Part shown: one piece after another, positions 38,239 to 47,130 of the stretch
Position numbering within the stretch: the first letter of the stretch is position 1
How the letters are laid out: each line of letters starts with the position of its first letter
Source: Salidesulfovibrio brasiliensis JCM 12178
GTDB taxonomy: Bacteria > Desulfobacterota > Desulfovibrionia > Desulfovibrionales > Desulfovibrionaceae
Assembly (NCBI RefSeq): GCF_001311825.1
Contig: NZ_BBCB01000002.1
Coordinates: 124,001 to 188,000 of the forward strand
Direction: 5' to 3'
Length of the DNA: 64,000 bases
Made by a program: the position numbers and the translations under genes
Notes under the pieces: model-generated
Seen by the model: only the letters and a program-made list of their open reading frames with translations
Databases searched by the model: none
What the model was told of the DNA's origin: nothing

Positions 38239-38912
38239 TCAGCGGCCTTCGTCGGCTACTTCCTGTAGCCCGTCTGGGTCCAGTACCGTGATTTCCTTAC
38301 CGTTCATTTCAATGAGCCCGTCCTCTATGAAGCGCTTCAGGATGCGCGAGAGCGTCTCCTGAATGGTACCGAGGTAGAAGGCGATCTGCCCTTTCGGCAG
38401 TTCCAGCCTGAAGGTCGGGGCATCGTGCGACGAGCGCAGCAGGAGCAGATAGGACGCCACTCTCGCCGGTGCTTCCTTGAGGCTCAATTCCTCGATCTTG
38501 TTCACCAGTATCCGCAGCCTGCCCGCCAGCAGGGCCATCATCTTCATGGCCAGATCCGGGTCTTTGCTGATCATTTTTTCAAATTCCATTCTCGGTATAA
38601 AGATGAGCTCCGAGGCTTCCAGTGTCTGGGCATGCACCGGAAATGTCGATCCCTCGAACACCGGCACTTCGGCAAAGGATTCGCCGGGGCCGAAGACGTG
38701 GAGTATCTGCTCTTTCCCCGAAGGGACATCCTGTAGATTTTCACCTTGCCGGAAAGGGTCGCGTAAAAGCCGTTTGCCGGGGTGTCGGATTCGAAGATGA
38801 GTTCGTTCTTGCGATAGCGCTTGCAGACCGTGATTTCGGCAAGCCTGTCCAACTGTTCTTCCGGAAGCCCCTTGAAGAGCGAGACATTCCGGACCGCTTG
38901 GTTCGTTTCCAT
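38239..38912 (-). CDS. Crp/Fnr-family transcriptional regulator (one frameshift)
   Basis: About 224 residues with one base restored. The cyclic-nucleotide-type effector domain (SLFKGLPEEQLDRLAEI, NGFYATLSGKVKIYRMSLRGK) breaks near 38713-38719 and continues in the other frame as FGP-x4-AEVPVFEG and VHAQTLEASEL. The helix-turn-helix is QIAFYLGTIQETLSRILKRF near residue 175. GGAGAA precedes the ATG. No N-terminal Cys cluster is present, so it is not an oxygen-sensing FNR; an HcpR-like or related redox/nitrosative sensor is possible. It diverges from the redox cluster starting at 39007, its likely target. Confidence 0.85.
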
Positions 38913-38942
38913 GAGTTCTCCAAAAAAGTGGATTATTCCGTG

Positions 38943-38964
38943 TGATTTGACTTGAATCATGTCA
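38943..38964. promoter_or_regulatory. Candidate operator for the Crp/Fnr-type regulator
   Basis: Two overlapping 17-bp inverted repeats lie midway between the divergent genes: TGATT-N7-AATCA (38943-38959) and TGAC-N9-GTCA (38948-38964). The spacing resembles Crp/Fnr-family sites. The match is by eye only. Confidence 0.45.
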
Positions 38965-39006
38965 CGCAGGTGGGGAATTGTCCATTGTGGGGCCGTGGAG
39001 CGAAGC

Positions 39007-40320
39007 ATGAACATACTCACAAGCGCAACAATCTGCCTGAGCCTCCTGTTGCTCGGGGCACATCACCTTCGTTTCGGCGACATGGGGCTTGCCGCAGCGC
39101 ATGTCCTGCTCGTGACGCTGGTCTTTTCCCGCAAGCAGTGGGTCAGAATGCCCGCTGTTGCCGCACTGGCATGGGGCGCATGGGTCTGGGCTGACAGCAC
39201 TGTCGGCTTTATCCGCGTCCGGCAGATGCTCGGCGCTGACTGGGAGCGGCTTGCCTTGATTATGGGAGCAGTGATCGCCGTGACTTTTGCGGCCTTTATG
39301 CTCTCTCTCGGCCCGACCGGGACCAGATGGTTCAACCGACAAAGCCGGGGAGCCTCCATTAGGGGCTTGGTATTCCTTCTCGTCTGTCTAGGCCTGTCGG
39401 TGGCGCAGGCAAAGGTGCCGTTTCCGGTTCTGCTTCTGGATCGGTTCGCTCCGGGCTGGGGCTGGCTGGAAATCATCCTGCTCGGTCTGTATGGGCAGTG
39501 GATCGCCTCGTTAATGCTTGAACCGAGCAGACAGCCGCAGGTCAGAAGGTACATTTGGGCCGGATTTTCGTTTGTATTCTTTCTTCAACTCGCTCTCGGC
39601 CTTTCCGGGTTGCGTGATATGCTCATGACCGGCAACCTGCATCTTCCCGTGCCTGCACTCATTCTGGGCGGGCCGGTGTACCGTGGCGGCGGATTTTTTA
39701 TGCTCATCCTGTTCTCCGTGACCCTGCTGCTTGTCGGTCCGGCGTGGTGCAGCCATCTCTGCTACATCGGCGCGTGGGATGACGCAGCCTCCCGTCTGGG
39801 TGCCCGGAAGCCTGCCACGCTCTCCCGCAGAGTCACGATTCTGTCCCGTCTGGCAACACTCGTTCTTGTTGTTGGTGCAGCGTACGGTCTAAGAATTTCG
39901 GGCGCTTCGTGGGTTCTGGCTGTCGTCGGAGGTGCCGTGTTCGGTGCGGCAGGCGTAATTATAATGCTCACCATTTCACGCAGGAATGGCACCATGGTAC
40001 ATTGCACGGCGTATTGCCCCATCGGTGTGGTTGCGAACCTGCTCGGCAAGGTGTCGCCGTGGCGTATACGCATCGGTGCAGACTGCACGCGTTGCAATGC
40101 CTGCATTGCCAGGTGCCGCTATTCGGCTCTGGATGACCGGGCTTTGGAAGAGGGCAGTCCCGCCCTGAGCTGCACACTGTGCGGCGACTGCGTGGGCGCA
40201 TGCAGGCATGGCCAGATCGGCTACGTATTTCCCGGCATGACCGCCGAGAGGGCCAGAGCGGCCTTCATCACGCTGGTGGTCAGCCTTCACGCCGTGTTTC
40301 TCGGCGTGGCGAGAATATAG
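39007..40320 (+). CDS. NapH-like polytopic membrane iron-sulfur protein
   Basis: 437 residues. About ten hydrophobic segments; the second half has the NapH/CcoG-type cytoplasmic Cys motifs CSHLC and CTAYCPIG, and ends with two ferredoxin-type clusters CTRCNACIARC and CTLCGDCVGAC. Such proteins pass electrons between the quinone pool and soluble partners. I chose the ATG at 39007, which has GGAG upstream, over the longer frame. It is the first gene of the cluster and divergent from the Crp/Fnr regulator. Its probable job is feeding electrons to the ferredoxin and siroheme proteins downstream. Confidence 0.85.
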   Translation: MNILTSATICLSLLLLGAHHLRFGDMGLAAAHVLLVTLVFSRKQWVRMPAVAALAWGAWVWADSTVGFIRVRQMLGADWERLALIMGAVIAVTFAAFMLSLGPTGTRWFNRQSRGASIRGLVFLLVCLGLSVAQAKVPFPVLLLDRFAPGWGWLEIILLGLYGQWIASLMLEPSRQPQVRRYIWAGFSFVFFLQLALGLSGLRDMLMTGNLHLPVPALILGGPVYRGGGFFMLILFSVTLLLVGPAWCSHLCYIGAWDDAASRLGARKPATLSRRVTILSRLATLVLVVGAAYGLRISGASWVLAVVGGAVFGAAGVIIMLTISRRNGTMVHCTAYCPIGVVANLLGKVSPWRIRIGADCTRCNACIARCRYSALDDRALEEGSPALSCTLCGDCVGACRHGQIGYVFPGMTAERARAAFITLVVSLHAVFLGVARI

Positions 40321-40350
40321 ACAATATCCTGAAAAACAGGAGGAAAACTC

Positions 40351-41121
40351 ATGATTACCAATCGCAAGATTATCCGCATAGACGAAGAAAAGTGTGACGG
40401 TTGCGGCCTTTGTGTTCCCGGCTGTGATGAAGGCGCGCTGCAAATCGTGGACGGCAAGGCCAAGCTGGTGAAGGAAATCTTTTGCGACGGGCTCGGCGCG
40501 TGCATCGGCGAGTGCCCGCAGGGTGCCCTGACCATCGAGGAGCGTCCGGCAGAGGACTTCAACCCTGACGCAGTTCGCGACCACCTGGAGTCGCAGGGCC
40601 TTCCGGTCCCCGACCACATGCCGAGTGCCGAGGAGGTTCGCGGCGCACCCGTAAAGCGCGGCGGCTGCCCCGGTGCGCAGCTCAAGCAGATGACGCCTTG
40701 CGGTCAGGCCAATGTACCGAGAAAGCAGGCGGAATCGGAAGGCTCCAACCTTTCGCACTGGCCGGTCCAGCTGCGTCTGGTGCCGCCGAGCGCGCCGTTT
40801 CTGCAAAATGCTGACGTGCTTCTGACAGCGGACTGCGTTCCGGTTGCCTTGCCGGGCTATCACGCGGACTACGTGGCAGGGAAGGTCGTGCTCATGGGCT
40901 GCCCCAAGTTCGACAACCAGATGGAATACATCAACAAGCTGGCGGAGATGGTTGTCACGGCCAACCTCAATTCCATCACCGTGATGGAAATGGAAGTGCC
41001 GTGTTGCTCCAGCATGAGCGTTATTCTGGACAAGGCATTTGAAAAGGCGGGCAGGCGCGTTCCTGTGGAGCGGATCATCGTCTCCCTGAACGGTCAGGTA
41101 CTGCGCCGCGAAACTGCATAA
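40351..41121 (+). CDS. Two-cluster ferredoxin-type iron-sulfur protein
   Basis: 256 residues. N-terminal 2[4Fe-4S] domain: CDGCGLCVPGC (about residues 15-25) and CDGLGACIGEC (about 47-57). The remaining 190 residues hold more conserved-looking Cys (GGCPGAQ, TADCVPV, GCPKFDN, EVPCCSS). Proteins of this shape often sit beside hybrid-cluster protein (hcp) genes in Desulfovibrio; no hcp is present here. GGAGG precedes the ATG. It is 30 bp after the NapH-like gene and 15 bp before the cupin. Confidence 0.85.
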   Translation: MITNRKIIRIDEEKCDGCGLCVPGCDEGALQIVDGKAKLVKEIFCDGLGACIGECPQGALTIEERPAEDFNPDAVRDHLESQGLPVPDHMPSAEEVRGAPVKRGGCPGAQLKQMTPCGQANVPRKQAESEGSNLSHWPVQLRLVPPSAPFLQNADVLLTADCVPVALPGYHADYVAGKVVLMGCPKFDNQMEYINKLAEMVVTANLNSITVMEMEVPCCSSMSVILDKAFEKAGRRVPVERIIVSLNGQVLRRETA

Positions 41122-41136
41122 ATAAAGGAGATCATC

Positions 41137-41454
41137 ATGCGCAAGGCAGATCTTACGTTTGAAAACGGCTTCAAGAAAAAGGGCCTCAGCAACCTGCTGG
41201 TTCACGACTGCGAATTCATGAAGGTGCTCAACTTCAACTTTGAGCCCGGGCAGGAGCTTCCGGTGCATAACCATGACATCGAAGGCGAACTGACCATCTG
41301 CGTGCTGGAAGGCGAGGGAGAGTTCCTCGGCGCTGACGGTGCGGTCATTCCTGCCAAGTTCGGCGACGTGCTCATCAGCGAAATTGCCGAGCCGCATGGA
41401 TTCCGGGCCACTACGCGGGTCCGGCTGCTGGTGCACATCGCCCCTCCGATCTAG
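41137..41454 (+). CDS. Cupin-domain protein
   Basis: 105 residues forming one small beta barrel. Metal-binding motif parts are PVHNHDIEGELTICVLEGEGEF (read as two His and a Glu) and later EPHGFRA. AAAGGAG precedes the ATG. Single-cupin proteins next to redox genes may sense or protect, but the ligand is unknown. It lies two bases before the first siroheme-type gene. Confidence 0.88.
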   Translation: MRKADLTFENGFKKKGLSNLLVHDCEFMKVLNFNFEPGQELPVHNHDIEGELTICVLEGEGEFLGADGAVIPAKFGDVLISEIAEPHGFRATTRVRLLVHIAPPI

Positions 41455-41456
41455 CC

Positions 41457-42119
41457 ATGAAGACCATTCACGATACCTTTGGCGGCATCTCCAGCCGGGC
41501 GGACGGCCTGTGCGCCCTTCGCCCGGCCATGCCGCAGGGGTTCATGGACGCGACCATGCTTGCGCGCGTGGCCGAGGTCGTGCGTGACTTTGGCTTGCCC
41601 GGCATCCGCGCCACCGGTGCCCAGCGCGTTGAGCTGTACGGCATTGCGCCGGAAGTGGTGGATGCGGTTGCGCGGCGCATAGGCGACTTGGACGGGGCGT
41701 GCCCGTTCATGCTCACCCTGTGTCTTGGCAGAGTGCAGTGTGACAAGGGGCTTCAGGACACCCGTGCCATGGCTGCACGTCTGGAGGCGGTCCTTAAGGA
41801 GCGCACGGGGATGGGCGTCAGGCCCAAGTTTGGTGTTTCAGGGTGTCCGCGCGGTTGCGGGCAGAGCTATGTGCGCGATGTCGGGCTGCTGGGAGATGCA
41901 AAGGGCTGGACCCTGCTGTTTGGCGGTAGCGCGGGGCGCAAGGCCCGGCCCGGTCAGACGGTCGCCAAGGGGCTGGACGCCGATGCTGTACTCTCCTGCA
42001 CCGGAAGAATACTTGATTTTTTCTCCGCGAACGTCAAAAAGGGTGAACGCGCAGCGGGCTTTGTGGAAAGGGTCGGCATGGACGCCGTCCGGCACGCTGC
42101 GGGAATAGCAACCCCGTAA
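41457..42119 (+). CDS. Small siroheme/[4Fe-4S] sulfite-nitrite reductase-like protein, copy 1
   Basis: 220 residues. It carries the four Cys of the coupled siroheme/[4Fe-4S] centre: CLGRVQC (Cx5C) and GCPRGCG (Cx3C), within the nitrite/sulfite reductase fold (KFGVSGCPRG). The size matches the small assimilatory-type sulfite reductase of Desulfovibrio rather than the 60-kDa enzymes. It differs from copy 2 around the Cys motifs, so it is a paralogue, not a recent duplication. Substrate may be sulfite, nitrite or a related species. Confidence 0.85.
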   Translation: MKTIHDTFGGISSRADGLCALRPAMPQGFMDATMLARVAEVVRDFGLPGIRATGAQRVELYGIAPEVVDAVARRIGDLDGACPFMLTLCLGRVQCDKGLQDTRAMAARLEAVLKERTGMGVRPKFGVSGCPRGCGQSYVRDVGLLGDAKGWTLLFGGSAGRKARPGQTVAKGLDADAVLSCTGRILDFFSANVKKGERAAGFVERVGMDAVRHAAGIATP

Positions 42120-42130
42120 TGGAGAAAGGC

Positions 42131-42787
42131 ATGTCCGACACCCCGAAAGGTGCCATTCTGCAACGTGACAAGAAGACCTACGCCATCGTCCCCCGTACAC
42201 CTGTGGGACTCGTCACGCCAGAGGTTCTCGAAGCTATCGCCCGTGCGGCGAGGAAATACGACGTTCCCATCATGAAGATCACCTCCGGCCAGCGCATCGC
42301 CATGGTCGGGCTGGAAGAAGACAAGGTCGACATGGTTTGGGATGACCTGAAGATGGACGTAGGGCCCGCAGTGGGCCTCTGTGTGCACTACGTGCAGGCC
42401 TGTCCCGGTACCGAGGTCTGTTCCCTCGGTGTCCGCGATTCCCTTGGCTTCGGGCTGGAGCTTGAGGAAATGCTGGTGGGGTATGAAATGCCCGCCAAGT
42501 TGAAGATCGGTGTCTCCGGCTGCCCCATGTGCTGTGCCGAATCGTTTGTGCGCGATGTGGGACTGATCGGCAAGAAAAAGGGCTGGACCGTGGTGGTGGG
42601 CGGCAATGCCTCGGGCAGGCCGCGTATTGCGGATGTGCTCGCCAAGGACCTCGACCGCGAAGAGGCGCGCGGGGTCATCAAGAGATTCGTGGACTATTAT
42701 CGCGACAACTCCGGAAAGCGGCAGCGTTCCGCCCGCTTTGTGGAGAAGGTCGGCATCGACGCTATCCGGGAAGCGGTTCTCGGATAA
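42131..42787 (+). CDS. Small siroheme/[4Fe-4S] sulfite-nitrite reductase-like protein, copy 2
   Basis: 218 residues from ATG 42131 (GGAG seven bases upstream; the ATG at 42119 overlaps the previous stop). The ligand motifs are CPGTEVC (Cx5C) and SGCPMCC (Cx3C). It closely resembles, in length and motifs, the one-siroheme, one-cluster assimilatory-type sulfite reductase known from Desulfovibrio vulgaris. It is the last gene of the cluster, followed by a terminator. Two such enzymes in tandem may form a heterodimer or act on different oxyanions. Confidence 0.9.
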   Translation: MSDTPKGAILQRDKKTYAIVPRTPVGLVTPEVLEAIARAARKYDVPIMKITSGQRIAMVGLEEDKVDMVWDDLKMDVGPAVGLCVHYVQACPGTEVCSLGVRDSLGFGLELEEMLVGYEMPAKLKIGVSGCPMCCAESFVRDVGLIGKKKGWTVVVGGNASGRPRIADVLAKDLDREEARGVIKRFVDYYRDNSGKRQRSARFVEKVGIDAIREAVLG

Positions 42788-42801
42788 ATACAGTATGTTG
42801 C

Positions 42802-42836
42802 AAAAGCCCCGCAAGGTACGCCCTGCGGGGCTTTTT
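42802..42836 (+). terminator. Terminator of the siroheme cluster
   Basis: GCCCCGCA pairs with TGCGGGGC, followed by TTTTT. Confidence 0.9.
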
Positions 42837-42977
42837 GCGTTTCAGGAATGCGCGAACCTCGCGGCATGGTATTTTTCATAGGGCCCCTCTTGACTGTCGG
42901 CAAAGATGATTAAAAATACGTGTGAGAGGACAGAGTCGATGTGTTGACAACCACAAACGCAAAGGAGGTTTTGAGCG

Positions 42978-43430
42978 ATGTTGAGAGACCTTATACCGCA
43001 TCGTGGCCGCAGTCCCGTGGCCAGACGGAACCCCGAGTCGGTTTTCGACATGATGGAGGACTTCTGGCGCAAACCGTTTTCCTCCCTGTCCATGTTCGGA
43101 GGCGAGGAGTTCCCGGCCATGGACGTGCGCGAGGATGACAACGAGATCAGGGTGACTGCAGAGCTTCCCGGCATGACCGCCGAGGACATCGACATTAGCA
43201 TCAGTGGCGGAAGGCTGCTGATCAAGGGCGAAAAGAAGTTCGAGGACGAGGAGAAGAAGGACAACTATCACCGAATCGAGCGCAGCTACGGCAGTTTTCA
43301 GCGCTCCGTGTCCCTTCCCACAAACGTGGACGAGGAGAACGTCAAGGCGAGCTACAGGGATGGCGTGCTGACGCTGACCATGCCGAAAAACGAAAAGGAC
43401 CAGACGCGCAAGATAGCTATTGAACACTAG
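42978..43430 (+). CDS. Small heat-shock protein Hsp20
   Basis: 150 residues. An alpha-crystallin domain (about 45-140) with DIDISISGGRLLIKGEK and the conserved GVLTLTMPK; the C-terminal IxI-type tail is reduced. ATP-independent holdase. AAAGGAGG precedes the ATG. A TTGACT near 42889 and an AT-rich -10-like region before the gene may be its promoter. Confidence 0.95.
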   Translation: MLRDLIPHRGRSPVARRNPESVFDMMEDFWRKPFSSLSMFGGEEFPAMDVREDDNEIRVTAELPGMTAEDIDISISGGRLLIKGEKKFEDEEKKDNYHRIERSYGSFQRSVSLPTNVDEENVKASYRDGVLTLTMPKNEKDQTRKIAIEH

Positions 43431-43454
43431 CGGAACCGAAAGCGGAAACAGGAA

Positions 43455-43487
43455 GGGCCGGCGTGCATTGCACGCCGGCCCTTTTTT
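43455..43487. terminator. Terminator between hsp20 and the M16 peptidase
   Basis: GGGCCGGCGTGCA pairs with TGCACGCCGGCCC (13 bp, 1-base loop) followed by TTTTTT; it serves hsp20 and separates it from the convergent peptidase gene. Confidence 0.9.
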
Positions 43488-43506
43488 ACGTCGTATGTCT
43501 GACCTG

Positions 43507-46170
43507 CTAGGGCACGACCTTCATGAGGTAGGCCTTGTCCACGTCGAGGTACTTGCGTGCGATGTCGCGGATGTCTTCCGGCGTGACCTGCGTGGCGAGG
43601 TCAATGAGCTCGCGGTCATAATCGCGCGGCATGCCGCGAACCATCAGCCCGGCTGCCTCGCGGGAGCGGGACAGGAGAGACTGTTTTTCCTGATAGTAGT
43701 CGCCCTCGATGATGTTGCGGGCCCGGACGATTTCGTGTTCGGGCAGCACGCTCTTCTTGAGGTCTTCTGCAACCTTGGTGAATCCGGCGTAGGACTGGTC
43801 CACCTTGTCCGGCGCCGTGCCGATGTAGAAGGCCAGCAGTCCGGCTTCGTCAGCCTGCCACAGGAAGGCGGTCACGGTGTAGGCCAGACCCTGCTTGTCC
43901 CTGAGATCGCGGAAAAGCAGGCCGCTCTGTCCGGAAAGGGCGGATTTCAGCACATTAAGCCGCGCCGTGGCCTGTTTGTCCTCCTTGCCGGGAACCGGGA
44001 AGGTCAGCAGCAGGTGGGCCTGATTGCGGTCAGGCAGCGTCAGGGTCTCTTCGCGCTGCTCCTGCCAGACCGGGGCAGGCGGGTCTACGCTCTCGGCCTT
44101 GGTGCCGAGCTTTCTGGTGAGTCCTTCCGCAAACTCCTGCATGGCTTCCGCGTCAAAGTCGCCGCATATGGCCATGACGAACGGCCGGTTGGACTGTTCC
44201 TTCCAGTAGCCTGTCACTTCGTCGCGGTCGATGGTGCCGAGTCCGTCCACGGTTCCGTCATGCAGGTAGCCGAAGGGGCCGCCCTTGAACAGGAACGGGA
44301 AGAGGTGGCGGAACATGAGCCCCATGGGCCGGTCTTCGCGACGCTTGATGCCCGCGATCTGATCCAGCCGCGCCCTGTCCACTTCCGCGGGCCGGAAGGC
44401 CGGGGCGGTCAGGGTGTCGCCGATCACCGGAAGCAGTTCTTCAGTGAAGCGGGTGGGGAATTTCGCGTCAAAGGCAAAGACCGTCTTGCCCGACGTTGCG
44501 CCCATGCTTGCGGCGCGGTCCGAGAGGAAGTCCTCGAGCTCGTTGTTGCTCAGGGCGACGGTGCCGGAGGTGAGCGCCTTGGCGGTCATGGCGGCAAGGC
44601 CCTGCTCGTCGCTATCAATGATGGAGTCACCGCCGCGCCAGTACAGGCTCATGGCGGTATAGGGCAGGGTGTCGTCCGGCAGCAGCACGAGGGTGGAGCC
44701 GCCGGGCAGTTCGATAGTGGTTTCCTTGCTGACGGTCTTGGCCTTGGCTTTGGCTTGGGCCATGGCTTTGCCGTTCCAGCGATCGCTCACGGCCGTCTTG
44801 AGCACCTCGGCTGTGATGTCGCTCTCTTCGGGCGTGAGGGCGCACACGGAGAGCTTGTCCGGGCGAACGTATTTATTGAACAGCTGGGCCATCTCCTTGC
44901 GGTCCACGTGCTCAAGGTCGAACAGGTAGTTCTTCTCCGCCTGCTCACCGCCCTCGAAGAACTGGAAGTAACCGATCTTTCCGGCCATGCCCGAGAGGGT
45001 CTCCTTGGCGAGGAACATGGAGTCGCTGATGTTCAGGCGGGCGCGTTCGATTTCCCGCTCCGTAAACACGGCAGGGTCGAAGGTTGCCAGCTCTTCAAGG
45101 AGAGCTGGCCAGAACTCGTCAACCTTATTTTCATCAAGTGTTGCCATGACATAGAGCATACCACCGCGCTCCAGCGAGAGCGGGGCCATGGTAATGCCGT
45201 CAACAAGGTTCAAGTCGTACTTGAACTTTCTGTAGAGCCGGGAAGTATCGTCTCCGGCCATGAGTTGGCAGAGCATTTCCAGCCCGGCCATCTCGGCGGA
45301 TTTGAGATTCGGGATGGGGAAGGCCGCGCCGAGGTAGACCTTGTTCCACTTGCCGGGGACCGTCCTGACGGTCGGTCCGGAGCCGGTTTCCGGCATCACG
45401 AACGGTTCGGGCGGCGTCACCTCGCGGGTGTTTTCCAGCTTGCCGAAGACCTTTTCGGCTTCGGCCACTGCCTTGTCCGGGTCCACGTTGCCCACCACGC
45501 AAAGCAGCATGGACTGCGGTTGATAGAGCCGGTCCACGTATGCATGCATCTCTTCGGCGGTGATGGAGGAGACCGTGTCGCGGTAGCCGATGATGGGCCA
45601 CTGGTAGCTGGTGTCCTTCCAGATATCGGCCTGTAGCGTCTTGAAAATGCGGCTGCCGGGGTTGTCCTCGCCCTGTGAAAGTTCGGAAAGGACGACCTGC
45701 CGTTCGCTTTCAAGTTCCTTGGCGTCGATCTCGGCGTTGAAGGCGAGGTCCTGCACGATGTCCATGCCGAGCGGCCAGTGGCGGTCCGGCACTTCAACGT
45801 AATAGACGGTGTAGTCGAAGCTCGTGGCCGCGTTCAGGTTGCCGCCGACCGATTCCACGGCCATTGCGGTTTCGCCTGGGCCGCGCTTGTTGGTGCCCTT
45901 GAAGACCATGTGCTCCAGAAGGTGGCTGATGCCCGCGATTTCCGGGGTCTCGTAGGCGGACCCTGCGTGCACGTACAACCGGACGTTCACCAGTGGAAAG
46001 CGGCTGTCGGGCTTGACCAGTACGGTCAGGCCGTTTTTGAGTTTGACGATGCGGGTCTCGTCGCTGTGTGGGCGCACCTGATCTGTGTCCGCCACCACGG
46101 ATTTTGCCGCATGGGGAGTGCAGCCGAAGGCCATCAGCAGCCCTCCGAGAACAATGAGTATCCTAAGCAT
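43507..46170 (-). CDS. M16-family zinc metallopeptidase (lipoprotein)
   Basis: 887 residues. The signal ends in a lipobox-like MAFGC (Cys 17), suggesting outer-membrane anchoring. Two M16 repeats: the active half has the inverted zinc motif HLLEH (about residue 82) with the downstream Glu in ESERQVVLSEL; the second half lacks HxxEH and serves as the closing half of the clamshell. Pitrilysin/PqqL-type enzymes degrade peptides or process proteins. It converges with hsp20 and diverges from frdC over 292 bp. Confidence 0.93.
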   Translation of the reverse strand: MLRILIVLGGLLMAFGCTPHAAKSVVADTDQVRPHSDETRIVKLKNGLTVLVKPDSRFPLVNVRLYVHAGSAYETPEIAGISHLLEHMVFKGTNKRGPGETAMAVESVGGNLNAATSFDYTVYYVEVPDRHWPLGMDIVQDLAFNAEIDAKELESERQVVLSELSQGEDNPGSRIFKTLQADIWKDTSYQWPIIGYRDTVSSITAEEMHAYVDRLYQPQSMLLCVVGNVDPDKAVAEAEKVFGKLENTREVTPPEPFVMPETGSGPTVRTVPGKWNKVYLGAAFPIPNLKSAEMAGLEMLCQLMAGDDTSRLYRKFKYDLNLVDGITMAPLSLERGGMLYVMATLDENKVDEFWPALLEELATFDPAVFTEREIERARLNISDSMFLAKETLSGMAGKIGYFQFFEGGEQAEKNYLFDLEHVDRKEMAQLFNKYVRPDKLSVCALTPEESDITAEVLKTAVSDRWNGKAMAQAKAKAKTVSKETTIELPGGSTLVLLPDDTLPYTAMSLYWRGGDSIIDSDEQGLAAMTAKALTSGTVALSNNELEDFLSDRAASMGATSGKTVFAFDAKFPTRFTEELLPVIGDTLTAPAFRPAEVDRARLDQIAGIKRREDRPMGLMFRHLFPFLFKGGPFGYLHDGTVDGLGTIDRDEVTGYWKEQSNRPFVMAICGDFDAEAMQEFAEGLTRKLGTKAESVDPPAPVWQEQREETLTLPDRNQAHLLLTFPVPGKEDKQATARLNVLKSALSGQSGLLFRDLRDKQGLAYTVTAFLWQADEAGLLAFYIGTAPDKVDQSYAGFTKVAEDLKKSVLPEHEIVRARNIIEGDYYQEKQSLLSRSREAAGLMVRGMPRDYDRELIDLATQVTPEDIRDIARKYLDVDKAYLMKVVP

Positions 46171-46462
46171 GTATCAGCTCCGGTATGGACCGGCGAGAGT
46201 GGCCGGTCATGCGTTTTACTACCAGCGCCTTTTCGGCGCGACGTTTCGACAAATGTAATCATTATTCTTCCCCCTGCAAGGCGGACCGTTGTTTCCCTTC
46301 CGCCACGGTTCGGGAACAGTACTGGCAGAAAAGCCTCTAAGCAAGGTGTTTCCGTTCGATAAAGGGCAAGTTGCGTTGACAAATGCCTGTTGAACAGCCA
46401 AAACTTGTCGGATACTCGTATGGGGTGGTTTCCATGTGAAAACTTCAATTCGGAGGAAGTTG

Positions 46463-47119
46463 ATGTCAATCGATTCAGGTGTGTTGCCCGGAAAGTCATC
46501 ACGGCTAGACGGGCTTCTCGACTGGATGCAGATGCTCTCGGGGGCGGGACTCATCCTGTTCATGTGGGCGCATATGCTGCTTGTTGCGAGCGTTATCGTC
46601 AGCCCGGACTGGATGAACGCAATCGCGCATTTCTTTGAGGCGACAGGTATGGCGCAGGTCGGGGGGCCGCTCATATTCCTGCTGTTTCTCACGCATTTCT
46701 TTCTTGCCGCGCGCAAGCTGCCGTTCCGTCTGGAAGGGCAGAAGACCATCTGGTCCCACGCAAAGATGATGCGTCACGGCGACACCTGGCTCTGGATCGT
46801 ACAGGCAGTGTCCGCCATGATCATCCTGCTTATGGGCTCCATCCACATGTGGGTGGTGCTCACCGACCTGCCCATCACCGCGGCCAAGAGCGCGGCACGC
46901 ATTCAGGGCGGGTTCTGGTTTGTATTTTACATGATTCTGCTGCCGCTCACCGAGCTGCATGTCGGCATCGGCTTCTACCGCATCGGGGTGAAATGGGGTT
47001 TCATCACCGACGACAGGCGCGGTATGTTCAAGAAGCGTGAAAACTTCCTGACGCTGGCCTTCATCGTCATCGGGTTCGCGGCGCTTCTTCGTTTCATGTT
47101 CCTCAGCATCGCACAATAA
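46463..47119 (+). CDS. frdC: Fumarate reductase/succinate dehydrogenase cytochrome b subunit
   Basis: 218 residues with five membrane helices. Histidines typical of the diheme Wolinella-type subunit appear in WAHMLL, FLTHFFLA, SIHMWVV and TELHVGIG. Connects menaquinol to the flavoprotein. I chose ATG 46463 (GGAGG seven bases upstream). A TTGACA at 46376-46381 may belong to the operon promoter within the 292-bp divergent region, although no strong -10 is seen. Operon order frdC-frdA-frdB follows. Confidence 0.92.
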   Translation: MSIDSGVLPGKSSRLDGLLDWMQMLSGAGLILFMWAHMLLVASVIVSPDWMNAIAHFFEATGMAQVGGPLIFLLFLTHFFLAARKLPFRLEGQKTIWSHAKMMRHGDTWLWIVQAVSAMIILLMGSIHMWVVLTDLPITAAKSAARIQGGFWFVFYMILLPLTELHVGIGFYRIGVKWGFITDDRRGMFKKRENFLTLAFIVIGFAALLRFMFLSIAQ

Positions 47120-47130
47120 CGGAGAACGCC

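Noticed and set aside
43420-45636. A 738-codon plus-strand frame opposite the M16 peptidase
   Set aside because: Explained by the real minus-strand gene with its HxxEH motif.
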